From positions 1-64,000 of the forward strand of contig CAYXVF010000014.1 of NCBI GenBank assembly GCA_964468125.1: a DNA stretch of 64,000 nucleotides. The letters are read 5' to 3'. Positions within the stretch are counted from its first letter, which is position 1. Each line of letters opens with the position of its first letter. Shown here in pieces: positions 27,201 to 36,031 of the stretch. Position numbers and translations under genes: made by a program. This DNA comes from CAYXVF01 sp964468125 (lineage in GTDB: Bacteria; Myxococcota; XYA12-FULL-58-9; CAYXVF01). A model generated the notes under the pieces. It worked only from the letters and a program-made list of their open reading frames with translations, was not told where the DNA came from and did not search any database.

Positions 27201-30200
27201 CTGCGCTTCCGGGTCTTCTGTGTGGGCGAGCTGGACCTCGTAGATTTGAACCAGCTCGCTCCATCGCTCGAGATTCGTGTACAGCCGCTCGAGCGAGGCG
27301 AGGGAGCCACCGTGGCCCGCATCGAAATCGAGGACCCCGCGGTACCACTGAATCGCGGCTTCCGAATCCTCGAGCTCACTTTCACACAACGAAGCGACTT
27401 GCATGCGTAGCTGAATGTTCTCGTTGACGTCCTCACTGAGCTCCACCTTGCGAGTCAGGGTGTGCGCCAACTCGGTCCACTTCTCCTCATCCGCGTAAAT
27501 GCGGGCCAGAGAGTTCAGGGCGTTCATGTCCGCGCCGTCGATCTCCAACACCCTATTGAACGCGGTGATCGCCTCGTCGGTTTCACCAATCTGATCTTCC
27601 CAGATCCGAGCGATATCGAAGAGGATGCGCTTGCGGTCGATGTCCTCGACCACGTGGTTGAGCTTGGTTTCAAGGGCCTGGAGCTGCTTATCCGGGCGCT
27701 CCTCCATCGCCCCGAGGGCGGTGAGCGAATCGAGGGCCTCGATGTCGCCGGGCTGGATCGTGAGGATTGCGTTCAGCGCCGCTTCGGCCTCGGTCAGCTC
27801 CTGAAGGTGCTCACTGTAGATTCGGGCGAGCTGGCGGTAGATCGCCACCTTCGCTTCCGTATCGACGATGTTCTCGAGCTCGTCTTCGAGGACCGCGGCG
27901 GCCTCTTCCGCGCCGTCGGTCTCGAGTGCAATGCGCTCGATCGTCGCCGCCGCCGTGAGCTGCGAAGGGTTCTCCTTGTAAACCCGACACGCGGCGATGA
28001 AGGCGAGCTCCTTCTCCCCGAGCTTCTCGTCTTGGACATCTCGAATCTCGGTCAGAATCTGTAGACGTTGAGCGGAGTCGGCGTGCGGGATGAAGTCTTC
28101 GTTTAGCGCGACCAAGGTCCGCCACTCACTGGTGTCCCGATAGACCTGAGCCAGATCCGTGTAAGCGTCTAGGTCGTCCGGCCGATGGTCGCGAATCGCC
28201 TCGTAGGCCCCGCGCGCATCGTTCGGTTTGCCGAGCTGCTCTTTGTAGATCTCCGCGGCGCGCCGGTAGTGCGTCACCGCCGCTTCGTCGTCCTCTTCGA
28301 GGGAGCCGGCCTTTTCGAGTGCAACGACCGCTTCGTCCCACGCCTCGATGTTGACCAACATCGTCGCGACGTCGCTCATCAACTCCGCCGTGTGCGGCTC
28401 GGTCGCCCGGACCTCCCGTGCGAGCTTGATCGCCTCTTCGCGCTCACCGAGATTCTCGCCGAGAGCCTTCGCGAGCTTGAACCGAACGAGCTTGGCTTCG
28501 GGGGGCTCCGCGATGGGGATGATGCGTCGCGCGATGTCGACAAACTCCTCCCACATGGCACGCTCCGAATAGAGCGCTAGAAGGGCTCGCATCGCGTCTA
28601 GGTTCCGTGGCTCGTTTTCGAGCACATCGAGCCAGCTCTTGAGGGCCTCTTCACCCCGTCCGAGCTTCTCACCCAGAATCACGCCGAGGCGCTGGTTCAG
28701 CTCGGCTTTCTCCGTCGGGTCCTGCGTGTGCTGCAGCTGACGGGTGTAGTGGTCCGCAAGGTCGTCCCATCGCTCCTCGACGGTTAGGAGCATGTTGAGC
28801 GCTTGGTTAGCCTCTTCGTGCGTCGGCTCGTGCTCGACCACACGCAGCCAGCTGTCGATGGCGAGTCCGTAGTCGTTGAGCTCCTCAGCATAGAGCTCAC
28901 CGGCGGCGGAGTGAATCCGAACCTGGTCGGCCGAGTCCTCCATCACCTGCGCTTGGCGCGCAAGGTTGTCCGCCAGCGAGTCCCAGTCCTCGAGCTCCGC
29001 GTAGAGCTTCTGCATCGACTTGAGTGTCAGGGGGTGGTCCGGGTCGATCTCGAGGATCTGCTGGTGGCAGCGCAGCGCCGCTTCCGCGTCGTAGAGCTTC
29101 TCACCCCAGATGATAGCCAGTCGTTCGAGAAGCGCCGACTTGTCGCTCGGCTCGCTCGCGAGCTCGATCCGTCGCTCGAGGAGGTCGGCGAGGGCCGCCC
29201 ACTTCTCGTGCTGCTCCATCATCGAATCGAGCATCTCGAGGGCTTGCTGGTCGCGCGGGTCGTACTGGAGCGCGCCTTCGAGATAGCGAATCGCCGAGTC
29301 TACATCGCCGAGCTTGTGTCCGCTGATGGACCCCAGGCGGCGCAACACCTCCTGCCGCTGCGCCGGGTCGGGAAGCGCGTCCACGTCTACACCGACCACT
29401 TCCACGAGGTCCGCCCAGTTCCCGAGCTTCTCGGACAAGCCTTCCAAACGGTCCAGCAACTCGGTGTCAGCACGGTTTTCGTTGTAGGCGCGGGTCAGAG
29501 CCAGGAAGGCCATGTCGCCGAGCCCCATGTGCGCGTCATAGGCATTCGCCATCGCGAGGTAGATCTCGCGACGCCGATCCGTCTCCGGCACGTGCTGAAG
29601 CTTATTCTCTAGGAGCTCGACGTACTCCGCCCACTGCTCGAGCTGCACATAGACCTTCTCGAGCAGGAGAATCGCATGCATCGCGCCGATGGCGGCGCGC
29701 TCCTGCAAGTACTTGATCGTCGAGTCGTGTCGTGGGTCCTCGTCCAGCGCCTTCTGGAACGCATCGATTGCGCCTTCGTAGTCGCTGAATTGCTCGTCGA
29801 GAATGCGTGCTTTGCGGAAAAGGAACTCCACACGCTTCGCTGTCGAGTCCTTGCCGCGCTTGTCCGCCAACCGGTCGTACTGATCCTGGTAGAACTGGAC
29901 CAGGTCCTCGAACTTTCCCGTCTGGCTGTTGAGCTCTTCGACCCGCTGGATCGCCATCGGATCTTCGGGAGTGATCTCGAGCAGCTGGTGATAGCTCGCG
30001 ATCGCGGCGTCGAAGTCGCCTAACTGCTCGGCCTGTAGTGACGCGATCTCCGTGATGTACTCGCGCTTGCGCTCGAGGCCTGCGGTGTTCTGGAGGCGCA
30101 TTCGCAGGAGGCCGACCAGGTCCGCATAGCTCTCCGTCTGTCGGAAGATCGCCTCGAGTCCCGTGAGTGCTTTCTCGTCTCGACCTTCGAGGCTCAAGAT

Positions 30201-33200
30201 CGCGCGGTACTGCTCCACCGCCAACGACATGTCCTGCAGCTTCTCGTGATAGATCGAAGCGGCCCGGCGATGGAATTGCAGCGCGAGAGGGTCCTCGGCC
30301 TTGCCCGCTTCTTCAACGTAGGCTTCGGCGAGGTTTGCGAGCGCGCCGGTTTCGCCGGCGAGCTTCTCGATCCACATGCGCACGCCCATGTCCGACGGGT
30401 CTTCGGACAAGGAGCGTCGAGCCATCGAGAAGGCTTTGTCCTTTTGGTCGAGACGATTCTCGTAGATGTCGCCAATGCGCCGCAGGAGCGCCTTTCGCTG
30501 CGGCAGCTCCTCGGTCACCTCGAGCTTCTTGTCGAGCACCCACGCGAGTTTCTCGTGGTTCTGCCGGCCGGTGTAGACCGGTTCGAGCACTTGAGCGATC
30601 TCGAGCTTGTTGGGCGCGGTTTCGATCAGTGCTTCGAGGCCTGCTATCGCGCCGTCGTGGTCTCGCTTCTTCATGAGGACGGCGCGGAAGTTCTGCAGCG
30701 CGTCCTCGAAGCGGTTGAGCTGGACCATCACCTGAGCGAGCTTGAGCAGATCCTCCGCAACCTGCGGATTCGCGCTGCCTAGCTCGGAGAGGGAAGTGAG
30801 CACGTCGATTCGCGCGTCCGGCTGGCCCATTTGTTCGAGAAGCGCGTCGAGCTGGTGAAGCGCAGCTTCGTTTCGCTCGTCTAGGCCGATCAGCTGTTTC
30901 AGTACGCTGATGGCGCGCGACTTATCGCCGAGCTGCTCAGCGCAGAGGGTCGCAACCTCGGCGAGCACCTGCTTCTTGCGCTCGACGTCGTCGGCATCGA
31001 GCTTCTGCGAAATCGCCGCGAGCACTTCAGCGAGCTCCGCGGGGTTCTCCTGTGTTCGCAGGAGCCGCTCCATCGCCTCGAGGGACGGGAGATCGTCCGG
31101 CAGAGCGCCACCGGTGGCGGCTTTGTAGTGCTCGATCGCCTCGTCGCCTCGCCCGAGCCGCTGGTCGAGAACCTCGGCCAGCTTGCGCTGAATCGGCCTT
31201 TGAGCGTCTGGATCCGCAACGACCGAGAGCGCCGACTGATAGGCGGCGGCGAGCTGCTCCCACGCATTTGCGGTCTCCGCGAACTGCTCGAGCTGGAGAC
31301 GAAGCTCCTCGTCGAGCGGTGCCTCGCCAAACGCACGCTCCAACGACGCATAGGCGGCCGCCGGATCTTGCAACTGATTGGCTTGAATCGAAGCGATTTC
31401 TTTCGAGAGCGCCACCCGCTCACCGATCGACTCGCGGCCCTCGACCAGCTGGGTCAGCACCGAGACCGCATCGTCCCACCGCCCCACCGCACCCAGGCCA
31501 GGGAGCAAGACCCGGGCGACCTCGTCGCGCTCATCGAGGCTGTCTGACTTGCCATAGAGCTGGCTCAAGAGCTCCACGGCCTTCTCGTTCGCAGTCTCCA
31601 CCGCGATCACCCCTTGGAGGGCGTGAAGCGCACCGGCGCGGTCGTCGAGGGCGCCTATTGCGAGCTCGGCGTAGTCCAGGAGACGCGCCCGACGCCCTTC
31701 GCCGTCGGGCATCAGATTGATTTCCTTGTGCATCGCCTCGGCAGTAGCCACCGGATCACCGAGCTCCGTGTGGATCGCGGCTAGGCGTTGCCAGAGTTGC
31801 CGTTGACCAGGCGCCTTGTCGGCTGCGGCCGCGAGCTCCTGTGCCGCAGTTTCCCGGTCGTTCAGCTTGTCGATAAGCGTATCGGCCAACTGGTTCGCAA
31901 CGGCGGCGATTTCTCCGTCCTCGGTCGCGGCGGCGAGCTTCTGGCGCAGGTGCTCGACCAGCTCACTCGCATCCGCTGCATTCTCGAAGAGCCGATCGAT
32001 CTCTCCGGAGGCTTCGCTGTCATTCTCCTGCACGCTCAGAACCATTCGCCAGGCTGAGATCGCCTCTTTCGGGTGACCCACCTGCTCAAAGAATCGCGCG
32101 AGCTTCCGCCAAAATGACGCGCCGCTCGATTCGTCCAATCCTTCCGCGATCTTAGACGCAGACGACATCAAATGGCCAATATCTGCCCCCGATTGCAGCA
32201 CGCGTCCCAGGCCTTCGGTGACCTCGGTGGCCTCGTCGCTGCTCGCCGCCAGGACGCGCAGGTAGTCCACCGCCGCCCCGAGCGCATCCCCGTCCGTCTC
32301 GGAGAGGCCGGCGGCTCGCAGAATCAATCCGAGCTGCTCCGAGGGGTCGAGCATGAGCGCTGCCGCCCGATAGGCCCGGATCACTCCCGAGAAGTCGCCA
32401 ACGTCCCGAGCCATGTTTTCGAGGTCGACCTGCAAGGCGCCGTCGCTCGGGTTGGACTGAAAAGCCCGCAAGAGGGCACCGAGCGACTCCTCTTTCTGTT
32501 CCAGGCGTTCCGCATAGATCACCGCCAGGTCCCGAAGCATGTCCGCCCGCGCGGTCGGGTCATCCGACTCCCGTGCACGCACCTCGAGCATCGCTGCCGC
32601 CCGGTCCCAGGCGCCACGCTCGACGTAGGTCGGCTGGAGCAGCTCTGCGATGCGAAGCACCTGCTTCACCTTCGGGAAGAGCCGCTCCAAGCCAGCGAGC
32701 GCCGCGTCGTTCATCGAATCCGCGGTCAACACGGAACAGTACCAATCGGCGGCACGCTCGAAGTCGCCGAGGCGCTCCTCCGTGATCTGAGCCACTCGAA
32801 CCGCGATTTCGTGTTTTTCGAGATCTTCGACGTGCTCGAGCTTCCGGATCAGTAGCTCCGCGACCTCCGGCCAACGATTGTCACGCTCGTAGAGCATCAG
32901 CAGCCTGTCGAGCGCTTCATGATTGTCCGGCTGCGCGCGCAAAATGTCGCTGTAGACGTCGATCGCTCGAGCGTAGTCCTTCGCCGTGGCGACGAGCTCG
33001 GCCCCGAGCTTGAGCAGAATCGAAACCCGCTCCTCGTCGCTCTGAGCCGCCTCCGCTTGCTCATGGTAAAACGCGACCTTGTCGGTGGTCTCCGCCGCGG
33101 CGCTCATCAACCGGTCAACGGAGCTACGGGCACGTTCGTCGTTCGGAGCGATCGCGAGGATCCGGCGGTGGATTCGCAGGGCCTCAAGCGGAGCGTCGCG

Positions 33201-34916
33201 TGCCCCTTCGTAGAGCGCGGCGAGCGAATGGAGTGCATCGACCCGTTCGCTGTCATTCGAGATGTGGTCGAGACCCGCTTCGAGAAATCGGACGAGCTCG
33301 ACAAAAGCCCCGGAGCGCGCCGCGAGCTCCTCGAGCTTTTCGCGCCGCGCCGTCGTGGGATTCGCGCCGTAGAGCTCGCCGAGGACCGCGAGACCCGCTT
33401 TCGGCTGATCGAGGGGACCTGCGTAGAGCTCGCCCAACTCTTCGAGGATGGGCTGGCGTCGCTCGAGGCCCGAGAGCCCCGCAAGCTTTGCCTCGAGGGC
33501 TTTCGCGAGCTCGGCGTGGGCACCACCCTCGCGATAGACCTGTTCCAGGGCACGGGCCGCAGCCTGGTTTTGCGGGTCGAGCGACAGAATCGCCTCGTAG
33601 TAGGGGCGGGCCGCAGCCTTGTCGCCCTTCTCCTCCTCGAGAATTCGGCAGGCACCGTAGTAGGCGGCAACACGGTCGCTCGCCTGCTGCGCCCGTTCAG
33701 CCCATTGGATAAGTACCCGCAGCGCCTCGTCCCACTGCCTACGCTCGCGCAGGTATTCGACGAGTGCGTTGCTTGCAACCTTGTTGCCGGGCTCGAGCTC
33801 TAGCACCCGGCGGTAGAGGCGTGCGCTCGCATCCTGGTCATCGAGACGCACCGAGTGATGCAGCGCGGCTTTCAGGAAGAGCTCGACACTCACTTTCGGG
33901 TCACGCGTATACCCGGCCATCATCTCGAGCTTCAGCGCGAGATCGTCGTAGCGCCCTTCGTCGCCATAGATGTCCTCGAGGAGCTTCAATGCGGTGGGGT
34001 GGCCCGGGCGTCCGGCTAGCGCCTTGTCGATCGAGGACAGCGCCGCTTCGTTGTTCTGACCGTAGACGAGCTGGATCTCCGCCACGGACAACCAGATCTC
34101 CGCGGCGCGAGCCTTGTCGGCGATCCCTTCCTGGGCCGCCCGCTCCTGCATGGACTTGGCCCGCGGCTCCCAGTTCACCTGAAAATCCTCGAGCTCCTGC
34201 ACGATCCGACCGGCCGCCGAATCATCTGGACGATGCTCCAGCACCGTCGCCGCCGCTTCACGGACCAGATCGTGAAGCTTCGGACGATCGATCAAGCGTT
34301 CGGTCACCAGTGTCACCCGATCCAGCACGTCGCCTTCCGGTCCAGCCTGATTCAGCTCCTTCAACACGGATTTCAGCGCGAGATCGTGTCGACCTTGCAC
34401 CTCGTGTACGGTCGCCGCGAGTCGATAGGCTTCGGTGTTCGACGGGTCGCTTCGCTCGGCCTGGCGAAGCGCGGAGAGCGCCTTTTCCGCCCGACTGAGC
34501 TGCTCGATGTAGATCTTCGCGAGCTCGACCTGCGCCCGAGATTTCGCGCTCCTGTCCGAGATGCGGGCGATCTCGCGCTCGAAAATCTGCGCACCCCGTT
34601 CGTAGTCCCCGCGGTTCAAGTAGAGGTCGCGAAGTGCGGAAAGGGACTCGACATCCGAGGGCTGACTTTCAATGGCACGTTGAAGATAAGCTTCCGCGCG
34701 CGGAGCCGAAGCGAGCTCGTTCAAGCAGACGGCAGCGGCTTTGCGCCAGAGACTGCCGGCGATATCACCGTTGACGCGATTCGCGTTGTCCTCGTAGACG
34801 CGGAGGAGCTCCTCCCAGCGTCCTTCCCCACGGTATGCCCCTTCGATCGCTTCGAGGGCTGCGTGATCAGCGGGTTCGACCGCCAATCGGTCGAGATGGG
34901 CCTGAATATCGGTCAT
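24267..34916 (-). CDS. gltI: Giant TPR protein, GltI/AgmK-like
   Basis: 3,549 residues, almost entirely tetratricopeptide-type helical repeats of about 34-37 residues. Examples are AAARYEAILSLDP-like and ALQRYNAALDANPQNVKAFE units, often with LEIDPDH or LEIEPNYGPALSAL at turns. There is no signal peptide (MTDIQAHLDRLAVEPADHAA) and no membrane segment. The last 350 residues depart from the repeat pattern (VPARATQGLMSEAWGTV; YAGKVLNVPAVDFYKKPG). In M. xanthus the matching gene, next to agmX, also encodes a protein of more than 3,000 residues made of TPRs, a scaffold of the gliding complex. It sits between gltH and gltJ as there. The whole frame is open over 10.6 kb. Confidence 0.85.
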   Translation of the reverse strand: MTDIQAHLDRLAVEPADHAALEAIEGAYRGEGRWEELLRVYEDNANRVNGDIAGSLWRKAAAVCLNELASAPRAEAYLQRAIESQPSDVESLSALRDLYLNRGDYERGAQIFEREIARISDRSAKSRAQVELAKIYIEQLSRAEKALSALRQAERSDPSNTEAYRLAATVHEVQGRHDLALKSVLKELNQAGPEGDVLDRVTLVTERLIDRPKLHDLVREAAATVLEHRPDDSAAGRIVQELEDFQVNWEPRAKSMQERAAQEGIADKARAAEIWLSVAEIQLVYGQNNEAALSSIDKALAGRPGHPTALKLLEDIYGDEGRYDDLALKLEMMAGYTRDPKVSVELFLKAALHHSVRLDDQDASARLYRRVLELEPGNKVASNALVEYLRERRQWDEALRVLIQWAERAQQASDRVAAYYGACRILEEEKGDKAAARPYYEAILSLDPQNQAAARALEQVYREGGAHAELAKALEAKLAGLSGLERRQPILEELGELYAGPLDQPKAGLAVLGELYGANPTTARREKLEELAARSGAFVELVRFLEAGLDHISNDSERVDALHSLAALYEGARDAPLEALRIHRRILAIAPNDERARSSVDRLMSAAAETTDKVAFYHEQAEAAQSDEERVSILLKLGAELVATAKDYARAIDVYSDILRAQPDNHEALDRLLMLYERDNRWPEVAELLIRKLEHVEDLEKHEIAVRVAQITEERLGDFERAADWYCSVLTADSMNDAALAGLERLFPKVKQVLRIAELLQPTYVERGAWDRAAAMLEVRARESDDPTARADMLRDLAVIYAERLEQKEESLGALLRAFQSNPSDGALQVDLENMARDVGDFSGVIRAYRAAALMLDPSEQLGLILRAAGLSETDGDALGAAVDYLRVLAASSDEATEVTEGLGRVLQSGADIGHLMSSASKIAEGLDESSGASFWRKLARFFEQVGHPKEAISAWRMVLSVQENDSEASGEIDRLFENAADASELVEHLRQKLAAATEDGEIAAVANQLADTLIDKLNDRETAAQELAAAADKAPGQRQLWQRLAAIHTELGDPVATAEAMHKEINLMPDGEGRRARLLDYAELAIGALDDRAGALHALQGVIAVETANEKAVELLSQLYGKSDSLDERDEVARVLLPGLGAVGRWDDAVSVLTQLVEGRESIGERVALSKEIASIQANQLQDPAAAYASLERAFGEAPLDEELRLQLEQFAETANAWEQLAAAYQSALSVVADPDAQRPIQRKLAEVLDQRLGRGDEAIEHYKAATGGALPDDLPSLEAMERLLRTQENPAELAEVLAAISQKLDADDVERKKQVLAEVATLCAEQLGDKSRAISVLKQLIGLDERNEAALHQLDALLEQMGQPDARIDVLTSLSELGSANPQVAEDLLKLAQVMVQLNRFEDALQNFRAVLMKKRDHDGAIAGLEALIETAPNKLEIAQVLEPVYTGRQNHEKLAWVLDKKLEVTEELPQRKALLRRIGDIYENRLDQKDKAFSMARRSLSEDPSDMGVRMWIEKLAGETGALANLAEAYVEEAGKAEDPLALQFHRRAASIYHEKLQDMSLAVEQYRAILSLEGRDEKALTGLEAIFRQTESYADLVGLLRMRLQNTAGLERKREYITEIASLQAEQLGDFDAAIASYHQLLEITPEDPMAIQRVEELNSQTGKFEDLVQFYQDQYDRLADKRGKDSTAKRVEFLFRKARILDEQFSDYEGAIDAFQKALDEDPRHDSTIKYLQERAAIGAMHAILLLEKVYVQLEQWAEYVELLENKLQHVPETDRRREIYLAMANAYDAHMGLGDMAFLALTRAYNENRADTELLDRLEGLSEKLGNWADLVEVVGVDVDALPDPAQRQEVLRRLGSISGHKLGDVDSAIRYLEGALQYDPRDQQALEMLDSMMEQHEKWAALADLLERRIELASEPSDKSALLERLAIIWGEKLYDAEAALRCHQQILEIDPDHPLTLKSMQKLYAELEDWDSLADNLARQAQVMEDSADQVRIHSAAGELYAEELNDYGLAIDSWLRVVEHEPTHEEANQALNMLLTVEERWDDLADHYTRQLQHTQDPTEKAELNQRLGVILGEKLGRGEEALKSWLDVLENEPRNLDAMRALLALYSERAMWEEFVDIARRIIPIAEPPEAKLVRFKLAKALGENLGEREEAIKLAREVRATEPHTAELMSDVATMLVNIEAWDEAVVALEKAGSLEEDDEAAVTHYRRAAEIYKEQLGKPNDARGAYEAIRDHRPDDLDAYTDLAQVYRDTSEWRTLVALNEDFIPHADSAQRLQILTEIRDVQDEKLGEKELAFIAACRVYKENPSQLTAAATIERIALETDGAEEAAAVLEDELENIVDTEAKVAIYRQLARIYSEHLQELTEAEAALNAILTIQPGDIEALDSLTALGAMEERPDKQLQALETKLNHVVEDIDRKRILFDIARIWEDQIGETDEAITAFNRVLEIDGADMNALNSLARIYADEEKWTELAHTLTRKVELSEDVNENIQLRMQVASLCESELEDSEAAIQWYRGVLDFDAGHGGSLASLERLYTNLERWSELVQIYEVQLAHTEDPEAQVTILNKEAAIYESEFESPRDAAACYERVLQIDGGNMAGIRNLERLLRSLGEWNRLIEIYQHHISLLQDNEEITELYLAIGEIYYRELSRVDKAEEVYNVARDFNPNSNAALKALGQLYERSGNWFQSLDMLQKEVDALGNDPKALISLLRIGRINEEMLMDMGAAQAAYQRALEIEPNYGPALSALKDIAKANEDWDAYSEYLIAEAESSDDPEEKTELFAEAAQFHAEVRDDEAAAIRYFQRALEITPGHIDTARSLAEIYFRHEAWEEADELYQMVVAELDKSKESKDYCQKHYRLGYIHEKLGDKETALNHYREAFEADATYLPALEGLGQALLSVEEWEEAQKVFQTVLIHHRESLTESEIVDVQWQIGDIMLKQGQPDRAYKQFEKALEIDPDHAQSLQALAELDEQMENWEGAYERYSRLADAVASTERGDVLLRLSEIARDKLQDNHRAVEALERSRRMGSPPVSVLMKLANSYMESHQHQKAYEVLNQASQANEAPELMSDVNFQLAQVLENHIKNDPLALQRYNAALDANPQNVKAFEALEQLLVRSNQWGLLEQNYREMLVRTKGFNPQFRLVLWRNLGELYRRVLNSVDNAIAAYEAIIKLDPGKPEDTAILAELYAEKPEHRERAIGMLHELASTLDNPVDVIRKLRKLYHASRQFDEVYLMASALVCLKVADEEEVQVFNYLKQGVPARATQGLMSEAWGTVTHPAVHGPIANMVSALYRAAPDAVTHTPKDLGLAKKHFVDVRSSDLYFANLIRYAGKVLNVPAVDFYKKPGSMEALQLVPSQPPALVVGENNEAYRETNQRLALYNVGRMMAYARPELFLARVYPGNDLRNLLFGICLVFNRSLQHNGEPREVERWLGRFERLPQQALRRLQQPAQACYVALTQGNGLPHYQLGVEMTTMRAGLVACGDLSAALAGAARADEGAVAVPVQARAQELVRFATSLPHLQLRKAIGAALVAQEGQ

Positions 34917-35268
34917 CGCGTTCTTTTTCTCGGGGGAGAGAGTTCAACACACGAATTTTGGTGCGAACATGCTCCCTCGGGAAGTTTTTCGCACGGTTAA
35001 GGGTTCTGGATCGAGAGGCGCGGTCACTCCCGGACCCGCGTCCTCGAATCGCCTCGATTCGGCCCCCCCGGCCGGTCGAAGCGAAAGGGCCAAGGAGACC
35101 TGGTTGCATTCAGGACACTTGGCTCTAGCTTAGCTCTGACGCCATCCCCCTTAGGCGTCACTCCCTTGGCGGTAGGTGTCGATCCCCCTCGGCGCCTACC
35201 GCCTCGCTCGTCCCGGACACTGCTTCTAGCCTTCGCCTACGGCACCCCGAACGACACGAAAAGCGCTT
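34917..35268. other. 352-bp gltH-gltI spacer
   Basis: No credible gene. On the minus strand, a palindrome AAAAGCGCTTTT (35259-35270) overlaps the gltH stop. Two stem-loops follow (annotated separately), then about 220 bases of leader to the gltI ATG, whose ribosome-binding site is weak (AAAAAGAACGCG). A separate promoter for gltI may be here, but I see no clear -35/-10 pair. Confidence 0.5.
35137..35203 (-). promoter_or_regulatory. Paired stem-loops with matching AGGGGGAT loops, gltI leader
   Basis: Minus strand: arms GGCGGTAGG/CCTACCGCC (9 bp; 35195-35203 with 35168-35176), then TGACGCC/GGCGTCA (7 bp; 35154-35160 with 35137-35143). Both loops contain AGGGGGAT. Two unrelated stems displaying the same loop sequence suggests a binding site for an RNA-binding protein or an antisense target; GGA in loops is the kind of site CsrA recognises. 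They could also act as a weak attenuator. No T-run follows. Confidence 0.45.
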
Positions 35269-36000
35269 TTAAAACGTATACTTGAGACGCGGAGTGAGGG
35301 CCACGAAAACCCGCGCGGGTGAGAACGGGGCGAGCGCGCTCAGGTCGATGCCGACGGAGAAATGGCGCACGTGGACGAAGTATTCGAGGCCGACCCCAGC
35401 AAGAACCCCCGCGCCGCTCTCGGCGTCGTCGACCCCGTTGTCAGCCTGTATGAAGGTGGCGGCGCCAGCGACGTTGAAGTTCAAACGCCGATCGAGCTCG
35501 AAGCTCAGGCGCGCCCCCAAGCCGCCATAGAGGAGGCCGAGGTCCCGAACGCGGTCCGTACGGCGTCCGCTGATGAAGGTCGCGCCGGTGACGAGCTCGA
35601 GGGAGAGGGACTCGGTGACGTCATAGCCCAAGTGAAAGCCGAACTGTGACCCCCCGCCGAGCTGCTCGCTCTCCCCCTCGAGCAACGGAAAGACCGGATC
35701 CTCAGGGATATCTGCGGAGACGACCCCGTAGCCACCGCCCACCCGTGCCTCGAGGTAGAGCCCCCGGACGATCGACTGCAGCGCGGCTGGACTGTCCGCC
35801 TGGTCGCTCACCGCTCCCCCGGAGTCGGCCTCCGGCGGGGCGGCGATCTCTGCGGGCGCGTCTGGCTCGGCGAGCTCTTCTCCCTCGTCGACGGGAGAAG
35901 CCACCACTTCTTCAGGCTCCCCGACGTCCTGCGCGAAAGCGAATGAAGGAGTCGCCAGAACGGCGACCGCCGAGACGATCCATGAACCTGGGTGACGCAT
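35269..36000 (-). CDS. gltH: Outer-membrane beta-barrel protein, GltH-like
   Basis: 243 residues from ATG 36000 (a TTG at 36006 is in frame). The signal peptide ends near FAFAQ. An acidic linker (residues 25-75) precedes about 160 residues of alternating strands (LYLEARVGGGYGVVS; FGFHLGYDVTESLSLELVTG; ALTPRLKYTF), ending in Phe as in outer-membrane barrels. Position between the FHA protein and the giant TPR protein is that of gltH in M. xanthus, one of the three gliding-complex barrels. Family similarity alone would not distinguish it from other barrels; the call rests on context. Confidence 0.7.
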   Translation of the reverse strand: MRHPGSWIVSAVAVLATPSFAFAQDVGEPEEVVASPVDEGEELAEPDAPAEIAAPPEADSGGAVSDQADSPAALQSIVRGLYLEARVGGGYGVVSADIPEDPVFPLLEGESEQLGGGSQFGFHLGYDVTESLSLELVTGATFISGRRTDRVRDLGLLYGGLGARLSFELDRRLNFNVAGAATFIQADNGVDDAESGAGVLAGVGLEYFVHVRHFSVGIDLSALAPFSPARVFVALTPRLKYTF

Positions 36001-36031
36001 AGGCAACTTTCGCGGCCGGGTCTTCTGACCC

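Noticed and set aside
24267..34916. Repeats in the giant TPR gene as a CRISPR or DNA satellite
   Set aside because: Repetition is at the protein level (TPR spacing of about 34-37 residues) with diverged DNA; no short identical repeat with unique spacers.
35259..35270. AAAAGCGCTTTT palindrome at the gltH stop as an intrinsic terminator
   Set aside because: No loop and no T-run after it on the transcribed strand; too weak to call.
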